Positions 10,353 through 17,914 of a stretch of DNA of 33,953 nucleotides are shown one piece after another. The number at the start of each line of letters is the position of its first letter. Within the stretch, counting starts at the first letter, position 1. Below the pieces are notes generated by a model that ran no database searches, was not told where the DNA came from, and saw only the letters and a list, made by a program, of their open reading frames with translations. Source of the stretch: Chara braunii (lineage: Eukaryota; Streptophyta; Charophyceae; Charales; Characeae); contig BFEA01000187.1 in assembly GCA_003427395.1 (NCBI GenBank), positions 653,825-687,777 of the forward strand, in the 5' to 3' direction. Both the position numbers and the translations under genes were made by a program.

Positions 10353-10376
10353 CCCGAGGAGTGTCTAACGAGCCCC
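10353..10376 (-). repeat. right terminal inverted repeat of Harbinger element
   Basis: This is the exact reverse complement of 194-217, followed by TCA (10377-10379). Just inside lies an imperfect hairpin (about 10299-10332) built from GGGAAATTCCTCGGG and CCCGAGGATTTCCC, part of the CCTCGG-rich subterminal region. Confidence 0.9.
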
Positions 10377-10585
10377 TCAGTACAGTAGTCCCGGCGATCT
10401 GAACAGTCCAGCAGAAGTGGTCATGGGGACTGAGAGGCCCACACCGAAGCCGGGTAATGGCCCCGCCAGAAACAACTCTCGTACTGGGATGCGGGACCCT
10501 CTTTCCAGCAGGTGCAGCTCCCCATCAATAGACCGGAGCCTTCTACACCGGACCCTACCTTGGGGGGGTTGCTTGTATCACGTGG

Positions 10586-10750
10586 GAGTCACAAAAACGA
10601 GTTATAATTGCAGTATGGGCCAAGATACAGTTTGCAATTGCAGTTGGGGCAATGTATACAACCCAGCTTTCTGGCCAGGTAGGGTGCCCGAAGTGCAATT
10701 GCAAACTGTATCTTGCCCCATACTGCAATTATCACTCGTTTTTGTGACTC
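10586..10750. mobile_element. fold-back MITE, 57-bp arms
   Basis: Positions 10586-10642 and 10694-10750 are inverted copies with only a few mismatches (starting GAGTCACAAAAACGAG), around a 51-bp loop. A transcript would form a long, nearly perfect hairpin. It has no coding capacity. I did not find a clear target duplication, so the parent family is unknown. Confidence 0.65.
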
Positions 10751-10784
10751 TACTGAAGTTACCCCTTAAAAAAAAAAAGAATCT

Positions 10785-10836
10785 GTAGACCATAGTAGGC
10801 GGGGTGGTACGAGCAGCCCTCCCTACTATGGTCTAC
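10785..10836. repeat. perfect 15-bp-arm hairpin
   Basis: GTAGACCATAGTAGG (10785-10799) and CCTACTATGGTCTAC (10822-10836) are exact reverse complements around 22 bases. The hairpin follows a run of A at about 10768-10778 and lies inside the outer inverted repeat. Confidence 0.7.
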
Positions 10837-11392
10837 CTGGGTCACTCCATCTATTGGTGGGGAGCTACACCTGCTGGAAAACGGGTCCAGTGCCCCATTA
10901 TAGATCACAAAAACTGAGGTTGACCTGCCAGCATTGACTGCCCTTGTCACCAGGGGATAGACTGAGCAGGTAGTGGAGTGAACGACAGTTGCAAATAGGA
11001 GTTTAGTCCACTTGAGTTTGGATTGGGTGAACCTAGTCTAGTTGAACTGGAATCGACCGAAAGGTCACACAATTGCTGCCGGAACCAAACGTGCGGGCTA
11101 CCTACCCTCTCCCACATTTGTAGAGAGAATAAGAGTATGCTCACACACTAGGCCCTCAAAATCACAAAATCACAAAATGATCTGTCCCACAGAGATGCAC
11201 TGTTGTTTCTTCTTCCCACTTTGGCATCTGCTGCAGATCGGGTCTACATCCATGCCTCAGGTTTGCAGCCACCTTGCTGAAGGAATGGCCCAATGAGGGC
11301 GCCATTAGACACTCCTCGGGGACGTGAAATCCACAAAGACGCGTTGTTCCACCTGTCCTTGGGGACGAAATCGAAAAAGAAATGTGAAAACA

Positions 11393-11414
11393 CCACAAGG
11401 AAAATTCCTTGTGG
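11393..11414. repeat. subterminal palindrome, left
   Basis: CCACAAGGAA and TTCCTTGTGG surround AA. An extended version recurs at the other end (12922-12949). Confidence 0.7.
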
Positions 11415-11598
11415 CATCCTTGTGGCCCCAGCCAAAATTTCCTTATCTCCAAGGGACCTCGTGAGGTTCCTTGGAGCTCAAGGAACTGTGATTCACGGAG
11501 TGGCGAAGACATGCATCGACGGAGAGTTTTGGGTCTTGGGTGGTCCAGATGTGGTCCAACGGCGTTAGCACGGACATCTCCGCCCTCCAACGTCTGCG

Positions 11599-11808
11599 TA
11601 GTCCCCCAATGTCCCCCAACGGCTACTGTTGGCGGTGGGCCTCCATCGGGCGGCAGCGTCGTTTTCGACCGACATCATGTGGTCTCGCGCGCTCGAGGAA
11701 CGTATACCTAGTCCCCCAATGCCCCCAAACAGCTACTGTTGGCGGTGGGCCTCCATCGGGCGGTGTCATTGTTTTCGGCCGGCATCAACGGCCGGAATTT
11801 TTTTTTCC
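11599..11808. repeat. tandem duplication, 110-bp period
   Basis: The segment starting TAGTCCCCCAAT at 11599 recurs at 11709 with about 90% identity through the GGCGGTGGGCCTCCATCGGG core, then fades near 11800. It lies within the non-autonomous Harbinger element. Confidence 0.7.
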
Positions 11809-11925
11809 CCCGGCGACGCCTTCAGTCCATCCATAGAAGAGGTTTCTTTACAAGCGCCGTACTCCCATGCATGTCGTCACATGCTGCACGTCCGATAAGA
11901 CTCTTGGCTTCTCCGCCGTCGTGTG

Positions 11926-12427
11926 CTAATTGCTGCCCTCTCCACCGTGCAGTTCATGGCCAACCTGTACCGCAGGCTCCCTCTGCTGCTCCTCATTGCG
12001 GTGCTGTTTCTGGTGGTCCCTCTGCTGCTCCTCGGCGCTGTGTTGCTTCTCGTTGAAGTAGTCATCCGTGGCAACGTCGCATTGTCGAAGGTCTTCCCAT
12101 GTCCCCCCCGTCCTGCGTTTGATCCACCACCTCAGTGTCGCTCGTGGAATGACGCCGCAACCCAACGTGTAGCAGCGCTCAATGACAGCTGCGCCCTCTC
12201 CTGCTGACAACGAAGAATAATGGTTGACACGGCCGCCACCACGGCTGCTCCTTCATTTGTCCCAGCGCCCTCTCCTGCTGACAACGAAGAATAATGGTTG
12301 ACACGGCCGCCACCACGGCTGCCCGCTCAAGCGGTGTCAACAGTGCACGCCCGCCCTCTCCGCCCGCCTCCATCGCCACCACCTCCACAGGGATGACGTC
12401 TCCCCGCTGCCGTCTCAATTCTCGCAC
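11926..12427 (-). pseudogene. relic of Harbinger transposase N-terminus
   Basis: Two minus-strand frames match the N-terminal third of the 8316-9893 transposase. The first (12427 downward) has LTPLERAAV, corresponding to LSPLERAAV. The second (12210 downward) has RRTGGTWEDLR and ATDDYF. They are in different frames, explained by a 74-bp tandem duplication between them (not a multiple of three). After DDYF the homology jumps to sequence matching the segment near 830-950 of the autonomous element, so the whole DDE core is deleted. It is non-functional. Confidence 0.75.
12191..12322. repeat. tandem duplication, 74-bp period, in the transposase relic
   Basis: Positions 12191-12248 recur at 12265-12322 almost exactly (starting GCGCCCTCTCCTGCTGACAA). 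Seventy-four is not divisible by three, so the duplication itself shifts the relic reading frame. Confidence 0.8.
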
Positions 12428-12921
12428 CCCAGAGACGTAACCAGCTCACCCCCCGGGGAGAGGTCTGAGAAGCTGCTGCCTTTCCGTGGATGTCGTCCCC
12501 CTGGGTGGAACAGTGTGTGACGGCGCGGACGATGTGGAGGAGAAGCTCGACAGTGATGGACACACCTGGTGACCAGGAGGTGGGCGGAAGGGACACCGAC
12601 GCTAAGGCCGATTCAGCCCTGCACCGTCCGCGCGCTGCAAGCAGAACGTCGTCGTCGTCACCACAGCTGTACTTCAAATTTTGCATTTCAACCGTTGAGG
12701 TCCCTCTTTTTATTTTATTTTTCGTGGCCTGCCTCATGCCCTTCTCCACCGGATGTCGCTGGACCACGCCATCTCCACACGGACACAGGACGCTGGACCA
12801 CAGACACCCCCACCCGCGGCCACATATCTTCATATGAAAATGGTCGCGGGCAGGCCACAAAGAAACGTCCTTGGGGGACGTCCCCAAGGATGTGTGGAAC
12901 GACGCTGCCAAATTCCCTTAC

Positions 12922-12949
12922 GAGCCACAAGGAAAATTCCTTGTGGCTC
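12922..12949. repeat. subterminal palindrome, right
   Basis: GAGCCACAAGGAA and TTCCTTGTGGCTC are perfect 13-bp arms around AA. It shares its centre with the palindrome at 11393-11414 and so marks both ends of the element, about 32 bp inside the right terminus. Confidence 0.75.
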
Positions 12950-13128
12950 AAGGAACTCGTAAGGAGTGGCTAACGACACCCTGAGACTGCAGTCATGATG
13001 CAAAACCACCAGCACGTCTGCCAGCGATTTTTCTCCGATGTGGCGTGCATGCAGCCGCAAGTTTTGTGGGTTGGCCTACTGGAGCAAAATGGCTGGCGGT
13101 GCGACTGTCCTGACCCCAAAAAAACGTA

Positions 13129-13185
13129 CGTACGTTGTATACGAATACAACATACGGGGTATGTTGTATTCGAATACAACGTACG
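13129..13185. repeat. 27-bp-arm hairpin, 3-base loop
   Basis: Positions 13129-13155 and 13159-13185 are inverted copies with a single mismatch, beginning CGTACGTTGTAT. The sequence is built from TACGTTGTA/TACAACGTA words, and a related but shorter version occurs near 14185-14215. A tight loop and long arms make it prone to cruciform or hairpin formation. Confidence 0.75.
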
Positions 13186-13884
13186 TGCGTTGTACAACAA
13201 GTTTTAGGGTACAACTTTGCAGGAGCTTGCAATACCAGACATAGTTTTTATTTCTTTTTCAGAGTTTTTCTCGAATTTGGTTGGGAACTTCTCCAAGACC
13301 CTCAGGCGAAAGGTGCTTGTATTGCAATTTCGTACAACATAGTTTGTTGGGGGGGCTTTTTTGGGATTAAAAATTCTTAAGAAATCAGACAACACTGGAA
13401 AATGCCCTTGAAGGATATTTTTATTCTTGTTTTCTTCTTTTTTCCTCTTTCTTTTTTTTTTTTTTTTTTTTTTTTTTTTGGAAAAACAGCCCGATTGAAT
13501 GCTAGAGGTGCTGATAGGAGCAGACACCGCTAGCATGGTCGGGGAGGCTCCATCTATTGGTGGGGAGCAACACCTGCTGGAAAGGGTCCAGCGCCCCTGT
13601 ACACAAAAGTTTGTCGTAAAGCATGCCACATGTCACAGCCTAAGGATCCTAATCAGCCGGTATGTGGACACGTAGGCACTCAGTTTTCGTCATGATGAGC
13701 AGCATCATTCACCCACTGCCCATCTCAATATGAGAAAATCCTTGTTCCTATTCCGCCACCCTCATCATATCTTTTACAAAACCTTACAGCACTATGAGGG
13801 GGGGGGTAGCCAGAATAGAGAATTAGAGAGTCTAATATACCGAATCCGACATTCCAGAAACTGCATTAAACCACGTGGACTACC

Positions 13885-13990
13885 CCAAGAGTTTAACACC
13901 ACTGATCCTCCCGTGGAGCGACGTGGTGAATTCACCACGCCAAGAGTTTAACACCACTGATCCTCTCGTGGAGCGACGTGGTGAATTCAC
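13885..13990. repeat. tandem duplication, 55-bp period
   Basis: The unit starting CCAAGAGTTTAACACCACTG at 13885 recurs at 13940. Each copy ends with a GTGGTGAATTCAC-type palindrome. Only one or two bases differ, so it is a recent duplication. Confidence 0.75.
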
Positions 13991-14301
13991 AACACAACCT
14001 CACCAAAATTCACCCTGTGGCAACACGTTGCATCTGTCGGAATCGCAGGTTATGCATACCCAAATTGTTGTGAATTTCGACATGAACCTCAGGCAAAAGT
14101 TGTTTGTATTGCACCCCTTTCTGTTTTTTTCGGAATTTTCTGATTTTTTTGAAAAAATGAAATTAGCAAAATTTTGAATCCAACGTATGTACTATGTACG
14201 TTATACTTGACCGTACATTCTATTCGGAAAAAAAAACAACAGCGATTTCGGCATGGTAACCGCGGACCCGGACACCGGACACTTCCGGACTAGTGTCTGG
14301 A

Positions 14302-14359
14302 CCGGTCTGGACTGTCCGGTGATCCGGACACCACTGGACACCCGGACAGTCCAGACCGG
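14302..14359. repeat. perfect 18-bp inverted repeat
   Basis: CCGGTCTGGACTGTCCGG (14302-14319) and its exact reverse complement (14342-14359) flank 22 bases. The neighbourhood is built from GGACAC/CCGGAC words. There is no associated gene. Confidence 0.75.
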
Positions 14360-14879
14360 CATCAGTGGGTGCAAAATGGGACCAAAAAAAGAAAACCGGG
14401 GGGTTGGGTGGGTGGGTGGGGGTGTTGGCAGGCACTCCCCTGCTTTGCACTTTGTAGTTCAGGCAGCAGAACACCTGTCTTGCAGCTTATCAACAAGCAC
14501 CTTCAACAAGCAGACATGCAGAGTTGCAAACAATGCAAGGCAGGCTCATAGTAACTTCATATAACTTAAACGTTCGAACTTTGCAGTTCAATTCAGAACG
14601 CCAGAGTCTTCAGACTGGCAGCACTGTCGGTGCTCTCTCTCTCTCTGATGTATGCAATCTCGCTCTTTTCTTTCTGCCTGGTCCCTGGGCCATGTAGAGG
14701 TGGTTTAAACCACCAGTACCTTTCCCTGCTTGAAAAACAAATGCCCATCCGTTAACACGGGGGTGGGCAGCTTTGGCACTACGGGCGTGAAATGGCTGGT
14801 GGCGGCAGCCAAAATTGAATCCGCGCCGGCGTTTTTTTTCCAAACTTTAGCCCATTTCATGAGGCCCTTTGTTGAATAG

Positions 14880-15651
14880 GTTAGTAATTGCTCATGACCC
14901 TTTCTCAGCTGAAGCCGGGTAATGGCCCCGGTATGCATATTACATTCCATAAATCCAAAAAAAAAAAAAGCCTATGGTTGGAGTTCGTGAGGAAAGGGGG
15001 GGAGTTAGAACTGGAGGATGGGACGTAGTAAGGGTGCTTTCAACAGGGGAGGGGTTGTTTGTTAAGGTAAGTAGGTTAGAAGGACGATGCTGGGACAACA
15101 CAGGCCGGTGCTGGAGTTTTTGGTCTGTGACCTAGAGGGAGCTTGAGGCCTGTGGAGTTATGCCGAGGGTGGAAGGCATAACCAGACCGTCCGAGTCCGA
15201 CGTAGCCGGCGCCGGGGTATTACCCTGTAACCTGGCGTCAGGGGCCTGCGGCTAAGGGAGATGTCGAGGGAGGAAGGCACTTCCTGTCCGTCAGAACTAG
15301 GTTGATCGGTACTGGGGAGGGTTGTGGTGCGCCCTGTTACCCTAGCAGAAGGGGGTATGGGATCAAGTGAGTTTTGGTACGAGGGCTGAAAGCCTGGACC
15401 GACGTTTCATCTGTTGAGGGGGGAAGGTTTGGATAGCAGGCGGGTTCAGTTTTGACCCTCCGGTTTTCTGATTTGAGGGTCGACCATAGGCAGATGGTTC
15501 TTCTGTTGCCCGTAATTGTCTGAGTAGTTATCAGCCGAAGCCGGGTAATGGGCCCGGTATCTCACGGTATCTCACATTTGGTTCATAGGCTACTAATTGC
15601 TCACGAATCATGATCCTATTTTCAGCCGAAGCTAGGTAATCACCTCAGTAT
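14880..15651 (+). repeat. dispersed motif, three local copies (fourth at 10446)
   Basis: A unit of the form TAATTGCTCAYGA...TTTCAGCYGAAGC-CGGGTAATGG-CCCGGTAT occurs at about 14885-14934, 15510-15560 and 15592-15651, with its core also at 10446-10465. The core contains a potential CCGGG/CCCGG hairpin with a TAATGG-type loop; in the last copy it is degraded. It could be the conserved end or core of a small non-coding element. I do not recognise the family. Confidence 0.55.
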
Positions 15652-15779
15652 CTCGAGTTCTTCTGTATATGTTCTCAAATATGTTTCAAATGGGACGCTG
15701 GGCCAGGTTCCCAGCATGTGCGGCTCCCCACAAATAGATTGCGGCATTGTCCTCCTCTCCCGGCCGGCCCCCCCACCCC

Positions 15780-15817
15780 CTGTCTCTTATACACATCTAG
15801 ATGTGTATAAGAGACAG
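15780..15817. other. Nextera mate-pair junction adapter (artefact)
   Basis: The 19-bp Tn5 mosaic end CTGTCTCTTATACACATCT is followed directly by its reverse complement. This 38-bp double mosaic end is the standard circularisation junction of Nextera mate-pair libraries. It is library sequence left in the assembly, not genomic DNA. Confidence 0.97.
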
Positions 15818-15852
15818 GTCCCACAGAGATGCACTGTTGTTTCTTCTTCCCA
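15818..15852 (+). other. chimeric copy of 11184-11218 behind the adapter
   Basis: These 35 bases are identical to 11184-11218. A circularised genomic fragment running from about 11184 to 15779 would read exactly as 15779, adapter, 11184 onward. The order and orientation match a mate-pair read crossing the junction, with an implied fragment of about 4.6 kb. The copy should be removed from annotation. Confidence 0.93.
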
Positions 15853-15892
15853 NNNNNNNNNNNNNNNNNNNNNNNNNNNNNNNNNNNNNNNN
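15853..15892. other. assembly gap, 40 N
   Basis: There are forty consecutive unknown bases immediately after the chimeric segment. The true sequence joining 15779 to 15893 is unknown. Confidence 0.98.
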
Positions 15893-15946
15893 TTCTACTC
15901 TTCTTTTTGCCATGGCCCATAGCTGCGCCAAGTACTGGTGGTTAAC

Positions 15947-16065
15947 AAAAAAAAAAAAAAAAAAAAAAAAAGTAATGAATTTGTATGATGTTTCAAAAAA
16001 AAAGAAAAAATAGTCTGGCATAACCATGCTTCGGTTTCTTTGGTGTTCTCTACAATGAACATGAC

Positions 16066-16098
<33 letters not shown>
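15947..16098. repeat. A homopolymer and (AC)n microsatellite
   Basis: There is a run of 25 A at 15947-15971, another A-rich stretch near 15994-16010, and an alternating AC tract at about 16067-16098. Two long A tracts just after the gap may explain why this region failed to assemble. No gene is present. Confidence 0.9.
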
Positions 16099-16164
16099 CA
16101 CACTGACAACACAGCCACGCAAAGACACACACCCTGGCACAGTCACACTTTTCTTGTGGAGCGA

Positions 16165-16580
16165 GGGGCTCGCCACACCACTGTCGAAAGGCAAAACAAT
16201 TGGACCGCTGTCAGGATAAATTTGACAGCTTCCCTTCGACAGTTTGCCCCCCTTTAGCCACATAGCACTGCCAAATGGACGCAGTTGTGAATGCAAGATG
16301 GAAAAAGAAGAATGCGCCTGAGGGTACGACAAGCATTAGTCCATCCCGATTACCAACCTCACGCCCACTCACCAAATTTCGAGGAGAAGTCGATGGCGCA
16401 GCCGAGGACTGGTGAAAGCATTGGAGTAGCGGGCTGGGGATTCAACAACTTTTGACAGGAGGTGTCGAGAAGCTTACTCTGACAACCTGCAAATTTTCTT
16501 CCCATCTCCAATTTCGACAGGTTGTGTGGCCAAGAGAAACTATCGAAAATCGTGTTTTCGACGGCGGTGTGGCGAGCCCC
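16165..16580. mobile_element. MITE with Harbinger-like termini
   Basis: The ends GGGGCTCGCCACACC (16165) and its inverted counterpart (ending 16580) form TIRs of about 24 bp with two mismatches, extending through GTCGAAA/TTTCGAC. Flanks are CGA (16162-16164) and TGA (16581-16583), a possible 3-bp duplication with one change. The first eight bases equal the start of the Harbinger TIR at 194, and TGA is the target word used by both Harbinger copies here. At 416 bp with no coding frame it fits a Tourist-like MITE. Confidence 0.72.
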
Positions 16581-16799
16581 TGATGTTTGGGGTGCCAGTT
16601 TGATCTGACTCTTGTGGTACAGGTAATCTTCGCATAAGCAAAAGAAAATCTAAAACGTTATTGCTTAGAAACGGTGACCTGCGAGGGCCAGCACTGCAGA
16701 AAATGGGGCCGGCGGGAAACCTCGAAAATTCGCGTGCACGTGCGCCGCAAAATTTGCAAAATAACCTTCCTTAGAACTTACTGAAATTTTGCCGCTTGG

Positions 16800-17090
16800 T
16801 TGCGCAGGTTTTCGCGTGTTGTCTGTTCCACTGCTCAAGGCAGCACTCTTGTTCAAGGGGCCTCAATGATGCTGAGTGAATCTCTAAATATATCAAACAC
16901 GCCACCTTTTGTGGGCAGCTTGGGAGGAGGCCCCAGCATCCCGGAGGAGCTTCAGCGCCTCCTGGTCCAAGAAGACCCCAGGCTCGGGCCCCGAGCCTTT
17001 TCTCAGGTACTGGAGACTTTCGCAAGGAAAAGGGGCCCAATCTGGAAATTAACGGCTAGCCTTGTCCGGTGTTTTGTTTGTTCAGGTTAG
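16800..17090 (+). CDS. possible exon of an unidentified gene (weak)
   Basis: A 96-codon frame contains a fairly complex, non-repetitive segment (SESLNISNTPPF...EELQRLLVQEDPRLGPRAFSQ). It is preceded by TTGCGCAG (ending 16808), a plausible splice acceptor, and interrupted by CAG/GTACTG at 17008, a plausible donor, giving a candidate exon of 16809-17007. I recognise no family and no neighbouring exon. It may be a host gene fragment or chance. The surrounding 16590-17330 is otherwise featureless. Confidence 0.22.
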   Translation: MRRFSRVVCSTAQGSTLVQGASMMLSESLNISNTPPFVGSLGGGPSIPEELQRLLVQEDPRLGPRAFSQVLETFARKRGPIWKLTASLVRCFVCSG

Positions 17091-17397
17091 CGGCACTTTC
17101 AGCTTATCACAGTAGGCCTTTTGTTTGGTTTGTTTTTTTTCCGTAGGCTTCGCAGAATTTGTAGGATAGTAAGCGGCACGGTTTTTTCCTTTTTTTCCCC
17201 TTTTGTTTTGTTTACTTGCTTGCGTGTGTTCCAGTCGAGGTCTGACTATATATCGCCCTTTCGCGATTTAGTACGCCTCTTTCAGCAGTACTTCATTGTT
17301 CGCTGTCGCTTGCAGTAGGGGCTATGTCCCTGATGCCACCGGCAGTTTCTGGGGAAGCGGTGGCACGAGAAAGTTTTGGTAGAAGGAAGGGGTGTTA

Positions 17398-17445
17398 TCC
17401 CCTGAGGAGGCCACGACTGACACGTGGCCGAAACACGTGTCGGGA
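17398..17445 (+). ncRNA. hammerhead ribozyme, minimal PLE type
   Basis: All core positions are present: CTGAGGA (17402-17408, matching CUGANGA), GAAA (17430-17433), and the U-C of the cleavage site, with predicted self-cleavage after C17441. Stem I is TCCC/GGGA (17398-17401, 17442-17445). Stem II is a perfect 7 bp GGCCACG/CGTGGCC with loop ACTGACA. Stem III is only AC/GU closing an ACGT loop. Very short stem III is typical of hammerheads of Penelope-like retroelements, where they act as dimers in the repeat at the element ends. It lies about 470 bp upstream of the element's frame on the same strand. Confidence 0.85.
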
Positions 17446-17914
17446 GCTATGTCAGAAGGGGAGACGTGCTATTTTCCTATTATCATCATCCTAAGCTCAT
17501 GTGAAGCATTGCTGTTGCTGGAAATTCTTTTCGTCATTCTGTGACATTGTGTCTCGTGTGCTTTGAGTACGTGTGACGCTCGCATGATTTGCCCTTTGTG
17601 CAAGCCCTTAATAACCGAGAGAGGATTGCTGCTTCGACCGGTGGTTAAGTTTCACCGTGAAAGGTGAAGACCGAAGACTTTCGAGGTTTCGACTTCGATC
17701 GAAGACTTACGACGCATGGAGTCTGGAAGAAGTGGAGTAATCGAAGGAACGCACGACGGGAAGAGGTTGATCGAAGACGCTCAACCGACTGCGATCAGAG
17801 ACTTTTCGAAGTTCCTATTCGAGGAAGTCGGGAGAATCGAGGAAGTGAGGAGATTTAAAGACTTACGCTGAGAACGGATACGAGCGTCCCTGCACGTCAC
17901 CTCTGGTTCTGACG

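Larger units (their letters stand above)
194..10376. mobile_element. PIF/Harbinger-like DNA transposon, interrupted by a solo LTR
   Basis: The two ends are perfect 24-bp inverted repeats (194-217 and 10353-10376, starting GGGGCTCGTTAGACACTCC) and both are flanked by TCA (191-193 and 10377-10379), a 3-bp target duplication as expected for PIF/Harbinger. Inside lies a minus-strand transposase (8316-9893) and a possible accessory frame on the plus strand. Subtracting the nested LTR (958-7994) leaves about 3.1 kb, a normal size for an autonomous Harbinger. Both subterminal regions are crowded with CCTCGG/CCGAGG words, plausible transposase-binding repeats (inference). The ends are well preserved, but a catalytic substitution and the LTR insertion make present-day activity unlikely. 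Confidence 0.88.
10493..10889. repeat. inverted repeat, 41-bp arms, with a third copy at 13552
   Basis: The arms 10493-10533 and 10849-10889 are inverted and share CCAGCAGGTG/CACCTGCTGG and GCTCCCCA/TGGGGAGC with a few mismatches. A third copy, in the orientation of the second arm, is at 13552-13590. It may be a terminal repeat of an undefined small element. No target duplication was found. Confidence 0.5.
10380..11296. other. gene-free interval with nested fold-back repeats
   Basis: No coding sequence is recognisable. The interval holds one copy of the GAAGCCGGGTAATGGCCCCG motif (10446-10465), an outer inverted repeat (10493-10533 and 10849-10889), a fold-back element (10586-10750) and a hairpin (10785-10836). 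The part 10960-11296 looks like unremarkable non-coding DNA. Its positions 11184-11218 reappear as a chimeric copy at 15818-15852. Confidence 0.6.
11297..12981. mobile_element. non-autonomous Harbinger derivative
   Basis: Its ends (GGGCGCCATTAGACACTCC at 11297 and the inverted GGGTGTCGTTAGCCACTCC ending at 12981) match the TIRs of the 194-10376 element with several substitutions. TGA flanks both sides (11294-11296, 12982-12984). TGA is TCA read from the other strand, so both elements used the same 3-bp target word. The interior keeps homology to the big element on both sides of a large deletion that removed the catalytic part of the transposase. Many CCTCGG words of the autonomous copy are CCTTGG or CCAAGG here, consistent with methylated-CpG decay. 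Confidence 0.83.
12985..14220. other. gene-free interval with hairpin, poly-T and short duplications
   Basis: No protein is recognisable. It holds a long hairpin (13129-13185), a T-rich run (about 13433-13479), a third copy of the 10493-type repeat (13552-13590) and a 55-bp tandem duplication (13885-13990). The stretches near 13300-13330 and 14085-14115 share CCTCAGGC and TTGTATTGCA, suggesting two copies of one small repeat. Confidence 0.5.
14221..15779. other. gene-free interval with a dispersed motif
   Basis: No coding sequence is recognisable; 14960-15520 is G-rich on the plus strand. The clearest structures are the 18-bp palindrome at 14302-14359 and the repeated GAAGCCGGGTAATGG motif near 14911, 15537 and 15628. 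A (TC)n stretch is at 14633-14646. Confidence 0.5.

Noticed and set aside
15780-15817. Perfect 38-bp palindrome as a biological site
   Set aside because: It is exactly two Tn5 mosaic ends head to head, a library adapter.
17331-17376. Second hammerhead just upstream (CTGATG followed by CCACCG/CGGTGG)
   Set aside because: The stem pairs, but the A after CTGATG is replaced by C, and neither a correctly placed GAAA nor a cleavage triplet can be found.
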